Below are positions 1 to 6,735 of a stretch of 8,235 nt of DNA, piece by piece. The position numbers were made by a program, and so were the translations under genes. The notes under the pieces are model-generated. The model searched no databases. It saw only the letters and a list, made by a program, of their open reading frames with translations, and was not told where the DNA came from. Source of the stretch: an uncultured Lachnospiraceae bacterium (GTDB taxonomy: Bacteria; Bacillota; Clostridia; Lachnospirales; Lachnospiraceae). Every line of letters begins with the position of its first letter. Position 1 is the stretch's first letter. Location: contig CACZQT010000419.1 in NCBI GenBank assembly GCA_902783295.1, forward strand, positions 1 to 8,235, written 5' to 3'.

Positions 1-963
1 CTGCTGGTCGGCGGCTCCACCCGTATCCCTGCCGTGCAGGATAAGGTCCGCCAGCTGCTGGGACAGGAACCCAGCAAGAACCTGAACCCGGATGAGTGCG
101 TAGCTATCGGCGCGTCCATCCAGGGCGGCAAGCTGGCCGGCGATGCCGGTGCGGGCGAAATCCTGCTGCTGGATGTAACGCCTCTGTCCCTGTCCATCGA
201 GACCATGGGCGGTATTGCTACCAGACTGATTGAAAGAAATACTACCATCCCCACCAAGCACAGCCAGGTGTTCTCCACAGCGGCGGACAACCAGACAGCG
301 GTGGATATCAACGTACTGCAGGGCGAGCGTCAGTTCGCCAAGGATAACAAGTCCCTCGGCCAGTTCCGTCTGGACGGAATCCCGCCTGCACGCCGCGGTG
401 TGCCGCAGATCGAAGTTACCTTCGATATCGATGCCAATGGTATCGTGAATGTTTCCGCGAAGGATCTGGGCACCGGCAAGGAGCAGCATATCACCATTAC
501 GGCCGGCTCCAATATGTCCGAAGCGGATATCGACAAGGCCGTGAAGGAAGCAGCGGAATTTGAAGCGCAGGATAAGAAGCGCAAAGAGGGTATCGACGCA
601 AGGAATGATGCGGACGCCATCGTTTTCCAGACCGAGAAGGCTATGGAAGAGGTCGGCAGCCAGCTGGATCCTTCGCTGAAGTCTGAAGTGGAAGCGGATC
701 TGGCAGCCCTGAAGGCTGTGGTGGAAGCTACTGCGAATGCCTCCGATCTGACGGATTCTCAGGTACAGCAGCTGAAGGACGGCAAGGAAAAGCTGATGAA
801 GAGCGCCCAGGCGCTGTTTGCCAAGATGTATGAGAACGCCCAGGGACAGGCCGGCGGCCCGAACCCCGGAGCGGCTGGCAGCGGTTTTACCGGCGGCCAG
901 GGCGGCAGCAGCAACGGCGGCAATGATGACGACGTCGTGGATGCGGACTTCAAAGAGGTCTAA
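1..963 (+). CDS. dnaK: Molecular chaperone DnaK (Hsp70), 3' part; start lies outside the window
   Basis: DnaK is the ATP-driven cytosolic chaperone that binds exposed hydrophobic peptides with DnaJ and GrpE. The frame is open from base 1, and the first visible residues (LLVGGSTRIPAVQ) are the conserved end of the nucleotide-binding domain, so the gene is cut by the window edge and not by mutation; 320 residues are visible. In window numbering the interdomain linker LLLDVTPL is at about residues 55-62. The substrate-binding beta domain follows (TTIPTKHSQVFSTA, LQGERQFAKDNKSLGQF, PQIEVTFDIDANGIVNVSAKD), then the charged helical lid (about 180-280). The tail is Gly/Asn-rich and ends in the acidic VVDADFKEV typical of bacterial DnaK. 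dnaJ follows on the same strand after 207 bases. GrpE and HrcA genes are expected upstream but not seen. Identification is certain. Confidence 0.98.
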   Translation: MLVGGSTRIPAVQDKVRQLLGQEPSKNLNPDECVAIGASIQGGKLAGDAGAGEILLLDVTPLSLSIETMGGIATRLIERNTTIPTKHSQVFSTAADNQTAVDINVLQGERQFAKDNKSLGQFRLDGIPPARRGVPQIEVTFDIDANGIVNVSAKDLGTGKEQHITITAGSNMSEADIDKAVKEAAEFEAQDKKRKEGIDARNDADAIVFQTEKAMEEVGSQLDPSLKSEVEADLAALKAVVEATANASDLTDSQVQQLKDGKEKLMKSAQALFAKMYENAQGQAGGPNPGAAGSGFTGGQGGSSNGGNDDDVVDADFKEV

Positions 964-1051
964 AAACGAGCAGTGAGGCATGCGTGTCTGCTTTCACACG
1001 AGAGTAAAGGCAGCTGCGTATCCGGCTGAAAATGACAGATGTGCAATGATC

Positions 1052-1079
1052 AGCCTGCGGTGGGAGACTGCCGCAGGCT
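1052..1079 (+). other. Hairpin in the dnaK-dnaJ gap (possible attenuator or processing site)
   Basis: AGCCTGCGG (1052-1060) pairs perfectly with CCGCAGGCT (1071-1079) around a 10-base loop. It is followed by TTAAGCC and not by a T-run, so it is a poor intrinsic terminator. It may lower dnaJ expression relative to dnaK, stabilise the upstream mRNA or mark a cleavage site; these are inferences. A second small inverted repeat, ATCCC-TTA-GGGAT, lies at 1116-1128. I saw no clear promoter in the gap. Confidence 0.55.
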
Positions 1080-1170
1080 TAAGCCATGTTTCCTGACAGA
1101 GGAAAAAGAAACGAAATCCCTTAGGGATCGCCCTGGGGAGCGGTTCCCGTATTCAGAGGGAGGTTGAAAG

Positions 1171-2343
1171 ATGGCAGAAACAAAGAGAGATTATTATGAA
1201 GTGCTGGGCGTCCCGAAGGATGCGGACGATGCCGCACTGAAGAAAGCCTACCGTGCTCTGGCCAAGAAATATCATCCGGACACCAATCCGGATAATCCGG
1301 AGGCGGAGGCGAAATTCAAAGAAGCTTCCGAAGCGTACGCAGTACTCAGCGACCCGGAAAAACGCCGTCAGTATGATCAGTTCGGCCATGCTGCGTTCGA
1401 GAATGGCGGAGCAGGCGGTTTTGATTTTAACGGTGCGGATTTCAGCGACATGTTCGGAGACATTTTCGGCGACCTGTTCGGCGGCCGGTTCGGCGGTTTC
1501 GGCGGTTTCGGCGGGGGCAGCCGGGGCGGCCGGAACGGAGCCATGAAAGGCGCGAATCTGAGGACATCCATTCGCATCACTTTCCAGGAAGCGGTTTTCG
1601 GCTGCGAAAAAGAACTGAATATGAACCTGAAGGATGAGTGTACCCACTGCCACGGAACAGGCGCGAAGGAAGGAACGACCCCTCAGACCTGTACCAAATG
1701 CGGCGGTTCCGGCCAGGTGGCCTATACACAGCAGTCCATGTTCGGTATGGTGCGGAATGTACAGCCCTGTCCTGAGTGCGGCGGCCGTGGTACGGTCATC
1801 AAGGAAAAATGCCCGCACTGTTATGGAACCGGGTATACTTCTTCCCGGAAGAAGATCCAGGTAAGTGTGCCTCCGGGCGTCGATGATGGACAGACCATTC
1901 GTATCCGGGAGAAAGGAGAACCCGGGCAGAACGGCGGTGAGCGTGGAGACCTTCTGGTAGAAGTGAACGTCAGCCGTCATCCCATTTTCCAGAGACAGGA
2001 TACAGACATTTTCTCGGTAGTTCCCATCAGCTTTGTGACAGCGGCTCTGGGCGGCCCGGTCCGGATCGATACGGTGGACGGGCAGGTGGAATATGAGGTG
2101 AAGCCGGGAACCCAGACGGATACCCGTATCCGCCTGAAGGGTAAAGGCGTACCATATCTCCGGAATAATAACATGCGGGGCGATCACTATGTGACGCTGA
2201 CCGTAAAAGTACCTGAGAAGCTGAATGCAGATCAGAAAGCGGCGTTGAAAGCTTTTGATGACGCCATGAACGGGAAAAAACCGCCCGAAGACGGCAGCGG
2301 CAAGGGACCCGGCAAAAAGAAAAAGAGACTGTTTGACCTGTAA
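1171..2343 (+). CDS. dnaJ: Chaperone protein DnaJ (Hsp40, type I)
   Basis: DnaJ is the co-chaperone that delivers substrates to DnaK and stimulates its ATPase. The 390-residue protein has the full type I layout. The J domain spans about residues 5-72, with the HPD motif at 35-37 and QYDQFG at its end. A Gly/Phe-rich region covers about 79-120, with repeated FGG units. The zinc domain has four intact CxxCxGxG repeats: cysteines 157/160, 174/177, 200/203 and 214/217. The C-terminal substrate-binding domains include VPPGVDDGQTIRI and RGDLLVEV. The tail is lysine-rich (KKKKR) and ends in LFDL. The ATG is supported by an AGAGGGAGG Shine-Dalgarno at 1155-1163, seven bases upstream, and the protein starts exactly at the J domain. 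It lies downstream of dnaK and is followed by a hairpin terminator. Length and key residues are normal. Confidence 0.98.
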   Translation: MAETKRDYYEVLGVPKDADDAALKKAYRALAKKYHPDTNPDNPEAEAKFKEASEAYAVLSDPEKRRQYDQFGHAAFENGGAGGFDFNGADFSDMFGDIFGDLFGGRFGGFGGFGGGSRGGRNGAMKGANLRTSIRITFQEAVFGCEKELNMNLKDECTHCHGTGAKEGTTPQTCTKCGGSGQVAYTQQSMFGMVRNVQPCPECGGRGTVIKEKCPHCYGTGYTSSRKKIQVSVPPGVDDGQTIRIREKGEPGQNGGERGDLLVEVNVSRHPIFQRQDTDIFSVVPISFVTAALGGPVRIDTVDGQVEYEVKPGTQTDTRIRLKGKGVPYLRNNNMRGDHYVTLTVKVPEKLNADQKAALKAFDDAMNGKKPPEDGSGKGPGKKKKRLFDL

Positions 2344-2351
2344 TATGAACG

Positions 2352-2385
2352 GGGCAGGCGGGCTTAAAGCTCGTCTGCCCTTTAT
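2352..2385 (+). terminator. Intrinsic terminator after dnaJ (modest)
   Basis: GGGCAGGCGGGC (2352-2363) pairs with GCTCGTCTGCCC (2369-2380): 12 pairs including two G-U, around a TTAAA loop. The tail TTTAT is short, so readthrough into prmA is likely; I see no strong promoter between here and 2420. A weaker inverted repeat, CTTTAT (2380-2385) with ATAAAG (2396-2401), overlaps the tail. Confidence 0.7.
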
Positions 2386-2419
2386 CTGATTTACCATAAA
2401 GACAGCTGAGGAGAAGACG

Positions 2420-3442
2420 ATGAAATGGATCAAATACACCATTGAAACCACCACAGAGGCGATCGACCTGATCAGTGATATGCTGAATGACCTGGGTGTG
2501 CAGGGCATTGAAATAGAAGACAATGTCCCCCTGACGGAACAGGAAACCAAGGGGATGTTTATTGACATTCTTCCTGAACTTCCCCCGGATGACGGCACGG
2601 CCCGGGTGAGCTTTTATCTTTCCGCTGATCCGGAGACAAAGGATGCTGTGTTCCAGTGTGGGGACGCACCGAGAAAAAATGAGGAACCGGAACTGGCAGA
2701 GGAGGAACTGCTGAAGGCTGTACGGGAAGGTCTGGAAGAACTCCGTGCCTTCTGTGAAGTCGGGAGCGGGGTGATCACCCGCAGTGAGACGGAAGACAAG
2801 GACTGGATGACAGCCTGGATGGAGAATTTCAAGCCCTTTACGGTAGGGGATATCCTGATCCGTCCTACCTGGGAAGAGGTTCCTGAAGAGCATGCGGACA
2901 AGCTCTGCATTACGATTGAGCCGGGTACGGCGTTCGGAACCGGCAGCCATGAGACGACGCAGCTGTGCATCCGACAGCTGGCGAAGTATATACGCCCCGG
3001 CATGGAAATACTGGATGTGGGCTGCGGCTCCGGAATTCTGGGAATTACGGCTCTGAAGCTGGGAGCCGCCCATGCGGTGGGAACCGACCTGGATGAAGCG
3101 GCCATCACCGGGACGCTGGAAAACGCCGGGTTCAACGGACTTTCTGAAAAGGATTTTCACGTGATCCTGGGGAACATTCTTTCCGAAGAAGCAGTACAGG
3201 AAGAAGTGGGGATGGAGCGGTACGACCTGGCTGTTTCCAATATCCTTGCACCGGTCATTGTTCTGCTGTCTGCGGAGATTGCACGCCACTTAAAGCCCGG
3301 CGCCATCTGGATCAGCTCCGGGATCGTAGCGGAAAAGGAAGAAGACGTAGTGGCAGCCATTCATGCGCGGCCGGAACTGGAAATTCTGGAGATCTGCCAT
3401 CAGGGAGAGTGGGTCAGTGTGACGGCCAGAAAGCGGAACTGA
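2420..3442 (+). CDS. prmA: Ribosomal protein L11 methyltransferase PrmA
   Basis: PrmA is a cytosolic SAM-dependent enzyme that methylates ribosomal protein L11. The 340-residue protein has an N-terminal substrate-recognition domain (about 1-110) and a class I methyltransferase domain. Visible landmarks are WMENFKPF (133-140), the family signature EPGTAFGTGSHETT (167-180), the SAM-binding loop DVGCGSG (199-205), the acidic residue of TDLD after strand 2, and NILAPV at 274-279. It seems slightly longer than many PrmA proteins; the extra length appears to be an acidic stretch around residues 70-110 (EEPELAEEELL). The start is supported by GAGGAG at 2408-2413, six bases before ATG. It ends with tandem in-frame stops (TGA TAA, 3440-3445) running into the inverted repeat at 3450. 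dnaK-dnaJ-prmA-rsmE is a common Firmicute order, but here a minus-strand gene separates prmA from rsmE. Confidence 0.97.
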   Translation: MKWIKYTIETTTEAIDLISDMLNDLGVQGIEIEDNVPLTEQETKGMFIDILPELPPDDGTARVSFYLSADPETKDAVFQCGDAPRKNEEPELAEEELLKAVREGLEELRAFCEVGSGVITRSETEDKDWMTAWMENFKPFTVGDILIRPTWEEVPEEHADKLCITIEPGTAFGTGSHETTQLCIRQLAKYIRPGMEILDVGCGSGILGITALKLGAAHAVGTDLDEAAITGTLENAGFNGLSEKDFHVILGNILSEEAVQEEVGMERYDLAVSNILAPVIVLLSAEIARHLKPGAIWISSGIVAEKEEDVVAAIHARPELEILEICHQGEWVSVTARKRN

Positions 3443-3443
3443 T

Positions 3444-3517
3444 AAAAAAGGGACAGGGGGACGTTTCTGTTTGTCCCACCAGCCGGGCGGGACAAACAGA
3501 AACATCCCCCTGTCTCT
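3444..3517 (-). terminator. Terminator of the minus-strand transporter gene, built from the inverted repeat
   Basis: Read on the minus strand, the transporter stop codon (3521-3519) is followed within two bases by the long hairpin (3516-3450), then by six T residues (complement of 3449-3444). That is a strong intrinsic terminator. On the plus strand the hairpin is followed only by TCTCTCAGG, so termination of prmA transcripts would depend on the hairpin alone. Part of the T-run overlaps the second prmA stop codon. Confidence 0.8.
3450..3516. repeat. Near-perfect 31-bp inverted repeat (REP- or MITE-like)
   Basis: The left arm (3450-3480) and right arm (3486-3516) pair at 29 of 31 positions, including one G-U. 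The mismatches are 3462/3504 and 3478/3488, and the loop is the five bases AGCCG. Each arm combines a G- or C-run block (GGGACAGGGGG or CCCCCTGTC) with TTTCTGTTTGTCCC or its complement. This is much longer and more symmetrical than an ordinary terminator. From memory, GGGACAGGGG-type palindromes occur as dispersed repeats in Clostridia, some linked to REP-associated tyrosine transposases; that link is inference. It fills nearly all the space between two convergent genes. Confidence 0.85.
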
Positions 3518-3518
3518 C

Positions 3519-4454
3519 TCAGGCGGGATGTCTTCGGCTTCTGCTGTTCATCAGAATTACGGACAGGACGACAAGCGTGATTCCGATTCCTTCCGGAAGA
3601 GACAAAGGCTGCCGGAAAAGGAGAACACCCAGCAAAGCGGCCGTAACAGGCTCGATGGTGGCCATCTGGGCAGCCCGGGATGTCTCCATACGTTCCATGC
3701 CCAGTGTGTAAAGGACATAGGATCCAAAACCGGTCACCAGTCCGCAAAGCAGCGCCAGCAGTGTGGCTTTCGGGAGCCGGAAGATCTGCTGAAAGCTGCC
3801 GTCCCGCATGGATGCCGCACCGAAAAGAATCATTACGAGAAGAAAGCTGTAAAAGATGTTGGTATAGACAGAATATCCTCGCCGGAGGATGATCCGGCTG
3901 AAAATACTGTACAAGGCATATCCCAGACCGGCGCCCAGCCCAAGAAGAAGACCTGTCAGTGAAATGACGGAACCGGATGAGCCATGAGCTCCGGCCAGGT
4001 CGCTGCCGAGTCCGGAAGCAAGAGCACAGCCGATGACGGAGAGCAGGATGCAGCACACCTTTCCGGGGGTAATCTTTTCCTGGAACAGAAGGGCGGAAAG
4101 GACCATGACAATGACAGGAGCCGTGTAGAGCAGAGCGGCTGCGGTTGCGATTTTTGTGGCCGCGATGGCAGCTGTATAGCAGGCAGAAAAAAAGTACAGG
4201 CTGAGAACGGCATTTGCGGCAAACAGCCAGAGATCCTGTTTCCGGAGCCGGAACAGAGAACGGTCCCGCCGTAGCATCAGCAGTCCCACCGGAAGCGCGG
4301 TCATGAGGAACCGCAGGAAAACCTGAGCATTTCTGCCAAGCCCAAGACGGCTGATGGCGGTAACAAAAGAACCGTAGGTTCCCCAAAGTACAGCGCTTGC
4401 AATAACCATGAGCGCTGCGGCTGTAGTTCCCTTCTGCGTATCTCTGGAATTCAT
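3519..4454 (-). CDS. EamA-family (DMT superfamily) membrane transporter
   Basis: This is a predicted ten-helix inner-membrane permease of the drug/metabolite transporter superfamily, 311 residues from the chosen start. It contains two EamA repeats. The first ends in YTAPVIVMVLSALLFQEKIT and the second in the equivalent EPVTAALLGVLLFRQPLS, where glutamine replaces the usual glutamate. WGTYGSF near the N terminus and GFGSYVLYTLGM in the second half are typical of the family. The substrate cannot be told from sequence; family members export amino acids, metabolites or drugs. An upstream in-frame ATG at 4484 would add ten residues, but it has no Shine-Dalgarno and lies about where the extended -10 at 4488-4496 would start the transcript. 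The ATG at 4454 has AGGAAAGGAA seven bases upstream, so I prefer it. The gene opposes all its neighbours and shares no obvious pathway with them. Confidence 0.9.
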   Translation of the reverse strand: MNSRDTQKGTTAAALMVIASAVLWGTYGSFVTAISRLGLGRNAQVFLRFLMTALPVGLLMLRRDRSLFRLRKQDLWLFAANAVLSLYFFSACYTAAIAATKIATAAALLYTAPVIVMVLSALLFQEKITPGKVCCILLSVIGCALASGLGSDLAGAHGSSGSVISLTGLLLGLGAGLGYALYSIFSRIILRRGYSVYTNIFYSFLLVMILFGAASMRDGSFQQIFRLPKATLLALLCGLVTGFGSYVLYTLGMERMETSRAAQMATIEPVTAALLGVLLFRQPLSLPEGIGITLVVLSVILMNSRSRRHPA

Positions 4455-4461
4455 ACTTCTG

Positions 4462-4471
4462 TTCCTTTCCT
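4462..4471 (-). promoter_or_regulatory. Ribosome binding site that decides the transporter start
   Basis: The minus strand reads AGGAAAGGAA here, seven bases before the ATG at 4454. The alternative ATG at 4484 is preceded only by AT-rich promoter sequence. Confidence 0.65.
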
Positions 4472-4487
4472 GATAAGCGTTCATAAC

Positions 4488-4496
4488 ATTATAACA
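4488..4496 (-). promoter_or_regulatory. Extended -10 promoter of the transporter gene
   Basis: The minus strand reads TGTTATAAT, a perfect TATAAT with the TGn extension. No good -35 is seen at 16-18 bases, as is often so for extended -10 promoters. Transcription would begin near 4481, leaving a leader of about 26 bases before the ATG at 4454. Confidence 0.6.
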
Positions 4497-4560
4497 GAGT
4501 CGTTCAGCTTTGCATAGAAAAAGCGAAGCATAACAGCAAAGAAAGCACAGTATAACAGCA
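4490..4560 (+). repeat. Three copies of YATAACAG in the divergent promoter region
   Basis: TATAACAG occurs at 4490-4497 and 4551-4558 and CATAACAG at 4529-4536; the last two extend to ATAACAGCA. The first overlaps the transporter -10 and the last abuts the rsmE -35. They could be operator half-sites, but they are short, lie in AT-rich DNA and are unevenly spaced (39 and 22 bases). Confidence 0.35.
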
Positions 4561-4589
4561 TTGCAACTGCCGGGGCTTTATGCTATGAT
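4561..4589 (+). promoter_or_regulatory. Sigma-A-type promoter of rsmE
   Basis: TTGCAA (4561-4566), a 17-base spacer and TATGAT (4584-4589), which also carries a TGC extension (4581-4583). Transcription would start near 4596, giving a leader of about 23 bases that contains the AGGGGGG ribosome binding site (4605-4611). This makes rsmE the first gene of a new transcription unit, probably including the desulfurase and thiI. Confidence 0.75.
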
Positions 4590-4618
4590 ACCGGCGGTGC
4601 GCGCAGGGGGGCATTTTT

Positions 4619-5368
4619 ATGTATCATTTTTTTGTGCCGGATGCGGGAGACGGTCCCGTCATCACGATTACCGGGGCGGATGCCAATCATATCAAAAATG
4701 TCCTGCGCATGAAGCCGGGAGAGAAAATTGTCGTCAGCAATGGATCGGACCGTGATTTTTACTGCCGGATCGCAGAGGTGCTGCCGGGAGAAGTACGGGC
4801 AGAAGTGCTGCCGGAAGAGGTAGAAGAGTCGGAACTGCCTGCGGAACTGGTTTTGTTCCAGGGCCTCCCGAAAGGCGATAAGCTGGAATTTATCATTCAG
4901 AAAGCGGTAGAGCTGGGAGCAGCCCGGGTTGTTCCGGTAGCCATGAAGCGTTCTGTGGTAAAGCTGGATGAAAAAAAACAGAAAGCAAAGCTTCCGCGCT
5001 GGAATGCCATTTCGGAAAGTGCCGCCAAGCAGTGCGGACGCAGCCGGATCCCGGAAGTGACGGCTGTGCTGAACTGGACGGAAGCCCTGGACGAGGCGAA
5101 AACACTGGATCTGGTGCTGGTTCCCTATGAGAATGCCAGAGGAATGGCAGCTACCCGGGAGGCGCTTTCCCGCCTGGAGCCGGGGATGCGGGCCGGCATT
5201 TTTATCGGCCCGGAGGGAGGATTCGAGGCTTCGGAAATAGAGGGACTCACTGCAGGAGGTGCACTGGCCGTCAGTCTGGGCCGCAGGATTTTAAGGACGG
5301 AAACAGCAGGGCTGGCAGCGCTTACACTTTGCATGGCTGCTCTGGAGATACGGGCAGAAGAACTGTAA
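4619..5368 (+). CDS. rsmE: 16S rRNA (uracil1498-N3)-methyltransferase RsmE
   Basis: RsmE is a SPOUT-class (knotted) methyltransferase that uses SAM to methylate N3 of U1498 in 16S rRNA. The 249-residue protein has the usual length. The N-terminal PUA-like RNA-binding domain (about 1-70) includes HIKNVLRMKPGE. The SPOUT domain shows LPKGDKLEFIIQKAVELG, RSVVKL, SESAAKQCGR at 132-141, IGPEGGF at 196-202 and LGRRILRTETA at 220-230; the last two form the SAM-binding knot. The ATG is supported by AGGGGGG seven bases upstream and by a strong promoter at 4561-4589. In many Firmicutes rsmE directly follows prmA; here it has been separated and has its own promoter. The desulfurase gene follows after 112 bases holding a palindromic element. 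Confidence 0.97.
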   Translation: MYHFFVPDAGDGPVITITGADANHIKNVLRMKPGEKIVVSNGSDRDFYCRIAEVLPGEVRAEVLPEEVEESELPAELVLFQGLPKGDKLEFIIQKAVELGAARVVPVAMKRSVVKLDEKKQKAKLPRWNAISESAAKQCGRSRIPEVTAVLNWTEALDEAKTLDLVLVPYENARGMAATREALSRLEPGMRAGIFIGPEGGFEASEIEGLTAGGALAVSLGRRILRTETAGLAALTLCMAALEIRAEEL

Positions 5369-5383
5369 AACAGCAATTGTAGG

Positions 5384-5467
5384 ATGATATAAGGGGCAAA
5401 AGGTCATACAAGACGTGCCTGCACGTATTAGTGTCAGGAGCAAAATCCCTTTTGAACCCGACATCAT
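5384..5467. repeat. Palindrome-bounded intergenic element between rsmE and the desulfurase gene
   Basis: Nested inverted repeats are visible: ATGAT (5384-5388) with ATCAT (5463-5467); GGG of 5393-5396 with CCC (5457-5459); CAAAAGG (5397-5403) with CCTTTTG (5448-5454); and a central hairpin ACGTG-CCTG-CACGT (5413-5426). The whole folds into one long imperfect stem with an inner hairpin and no T-run at the outer end, so it is not a standard terminator. It looks like a small mobile or dispersed repeat, or a structured leader of the desulfurase mRNA. From memory, similar sequences recur between genes in Lachnospiraceae; not verified. It ends 13 bases before the start codon. Confidence 0.6.
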
Positions 5468-5480
5468 AGGATAGGAAAAT

Positions 5481-6641
5481 ATGCAGGAAATATATCTGGA
5501 TAATTCGGCAACAACCTGCGCGCTGCCTGAGGTGCGGGAAATTATGGTAAGGGCTCTGGAATCAGAGTACGGGAATCCTTCTTCCATGCATGGAAAAGGA
5601 CTGGAGGCCGAGCGCCTGGTGCGCCATGCCAGAGAGCAGATTGCCGCCACTCTGAAGGTGGATGAAAAAGAAATCCTGTTTACCTCCGGGGGGACGGAAT
5701 CCAACAATCTGGCCATCATGGGGACAGCGGCAGCAAACCGAAGGAACGGAAAGCATTTTATTACTTCTGCGATCGAGCATCCCTCTGTAGAAAAAACAAT
5801 GGAACATCTGGAAAGTGAGGGCTGTGAGGTGACCCGCCTTCCGGTGGACCGGGAAGGACGGATCTCCCTGGATGATCTGAAAGCAGCCATCCGGCCGGAT
5901 ACGGTACTGGTTTCTCTGATGATGGTCAACAATGAGATCGGGACGATAGAACCCATTGAAGAGGCGGGCACACTGATCAAACAGGTCAATCCGGGAACGC
6001 TGTTCCATGTGGATGCCGTACAGGGGTACGGCAAACTACTGATACGTCCGAGACGGCAGAAAATTGACCTGCTTTCGGTGAGCGGGCATAAGATCCACGG
6101 ACCGAAGGGGATCGGTTTCCTCTACATCCGGGAAAAAACCAGAATTCTTCCCATCCTTTTCGGCGGAGGACAGCAGAACGACCTGCGCTCCGGAACAGAA
6201 AATGTTCCGGGAATTGCGGGACTGGGCAGAGCAGCGGAGACAGCTTACAGATCTCTGGAAGAACGGATGGGACATGTTTCCCGGCTCCGGGACTGTCTTA
6301 CAGAAGGTCTGGGGTCTCTCCCCGACGTGACAATCAACGGTCCTCTGGGAGAACACCGGGCACCGCAGGTGGTCAGCGCTTCCTTCGCGGGAATCCGCAG
6401 CGAGGTGCTTCTTCACGCGCTGGAAGCAGAGGGGATCTTCGTTTCTGCAGGATCTGCCTGTGCGTCCAACGGGCAGAAGCATCCCAGTGCCACGCTGACG
6501 GCGATCGGCCTTTCCCGGGAACAGATGGACAATACACTCCGGTTTTCCCTGGGGGTTCTGAATACGGAAGAAGAGATCGGTAAAACAGTGGAAACGCTGG
6601 AAAGACTGCTTCCGAAGCTGAGAAAATATACCAGACATTAA
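5481..6641 (+). CDS. Class I cysteine desulfurase (NifS/IscS family), likely sulfur donor to ThiI
   Basis: This PLP enzyme converts cysteine to alanine and carries the sulfur as a persulfide on its own cysteine. The 386-residue protein starts with the typical YLDNSATT. Visible landmarks are TSGGTESNN, His100 in AIEHPSV (ring stacking on PLP), Asp178 and Gln181 in HVDAVQ, the PLP lysine K204 in SGHKIHGPKG, the RSGTEN motif, and the catalytic Cys327 in SAGSACAS, within the longer flexible loop of class I enzymes. Its place directly before thiI matches the Bacillus subtilis arrangement in which the dedicated desulfurase NifZ feeds ThiI; no iscU or other Fe-S scaffold gene is nearby. I infer the main job is tRNA thiolation, though a wider role is possible. 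AGGATAGGA at 5468-5476 supports the ATG. iscS, nifS or nifZ could be used as the symbol; sequence alone does not decide. Confidence 0.95.
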   Translation: MQEIYLDNSATTCALPEVREIMVRALESEYGNPSSMHGKGLEAERLVRHAREQIAATLKVDEKEILFTSGGTESNNLAIMGTAAANRRNGKHFITSAIEHPSVEKTMEHLESEGCEVTRLPVDREGRISLDDLKAAIRPDTVLVSLMMVNNEIGTIEPIEEAGTLIKQVNPGTLFHVDAVQGYGKLLIRPRRQKIDLLSVSGHKIHGPKGIGFLYIREKTRILPILFGGGQQNDLRSGTENVPGIAGLGRAAETAYRSLEERMGHVSRLRDCLTEGLGSLPDVTINGPLGEHRAPQVVSASFAGIRSEVLLHALEAEGIFVSAGSACASNGQKHPSATLTAIGLSREQMDNTLRFSLGVLNTEEEIGKTVETLERLLPKLRKYTRH

Positions 6642-6649
6642 AACGAGAA

Positions 6650-6711
6650 CGGTCAAAGGACCGAAAAAGGCGAAAACGCACAGAGACAGAGCCTTTGCAG
6701 CTGCTGTGCGT
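6650..6711 (+). other. Two hairpins in the gap between the desulfurase gene and thiI
   Basis: CGGTC (6650-6654) pairs with GACCG (6659-6663) around AAAG. ACGCACAG (6676-6683) pairs perfectly with CTGTGCGT (6704-6711) around a 20-base loop. Neither has a T-run, so they are unlikely to stop transcription. They may tune stability or translation of thiI, whose ribosome binding site begins 14 bases later. Confidence 0.45.
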
Positions 6712-6724
6712 AAAAGCACTGCAC

Positions 6725-6728
6725 GGAG
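6725..6728 (+). promoter_or_regulatory. Ribosome binding site that decides the thiI start
   Basis: GGAG, followed by seven A/G bases and the ATG at 6736. An in-frame GTG at 6706 would add ten basic residues (including RKSTARRKK), but it lies inside a hairpin arm and has no Shine-Dalgarno. Confidence 0.7.
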
Positions 6729-6735
6729 AAAAAAG

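Noticed and set aside
1153..2598. Long minus-strand open frame (481 codons) opposite dnaJ
   Set aside because: It is antisense to a gene with every DnaJ motif intact and crosses the dnaJ terminator; its product shows no domain. It arises from codon bias of the real gene.
2027..3289. Long minus-strand open frame (420 codons) opposite the end of dnaJ and prmA
   Set aside because: It is a shadow of two well-supported genes; no family features or ribosome binding site were seen.
5369..5480. Riboswitch (SAM or TPP type) upstream of the sulfur-transfer genes
   Set aside because: I could not find the conserved cores of TPP, SAM or T-box leaders; the pairings look like a palindromic repeat instead.
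6706..6735. GTG start ten codons upstream of the chosen thiI start
   Set aside because: It lies in a hairpin arm, lacks a Shine-Dalgarno and adds basic residues not expected in ThiI; the ATG at 6736 has GGAG at good spacing and starts the family motif.
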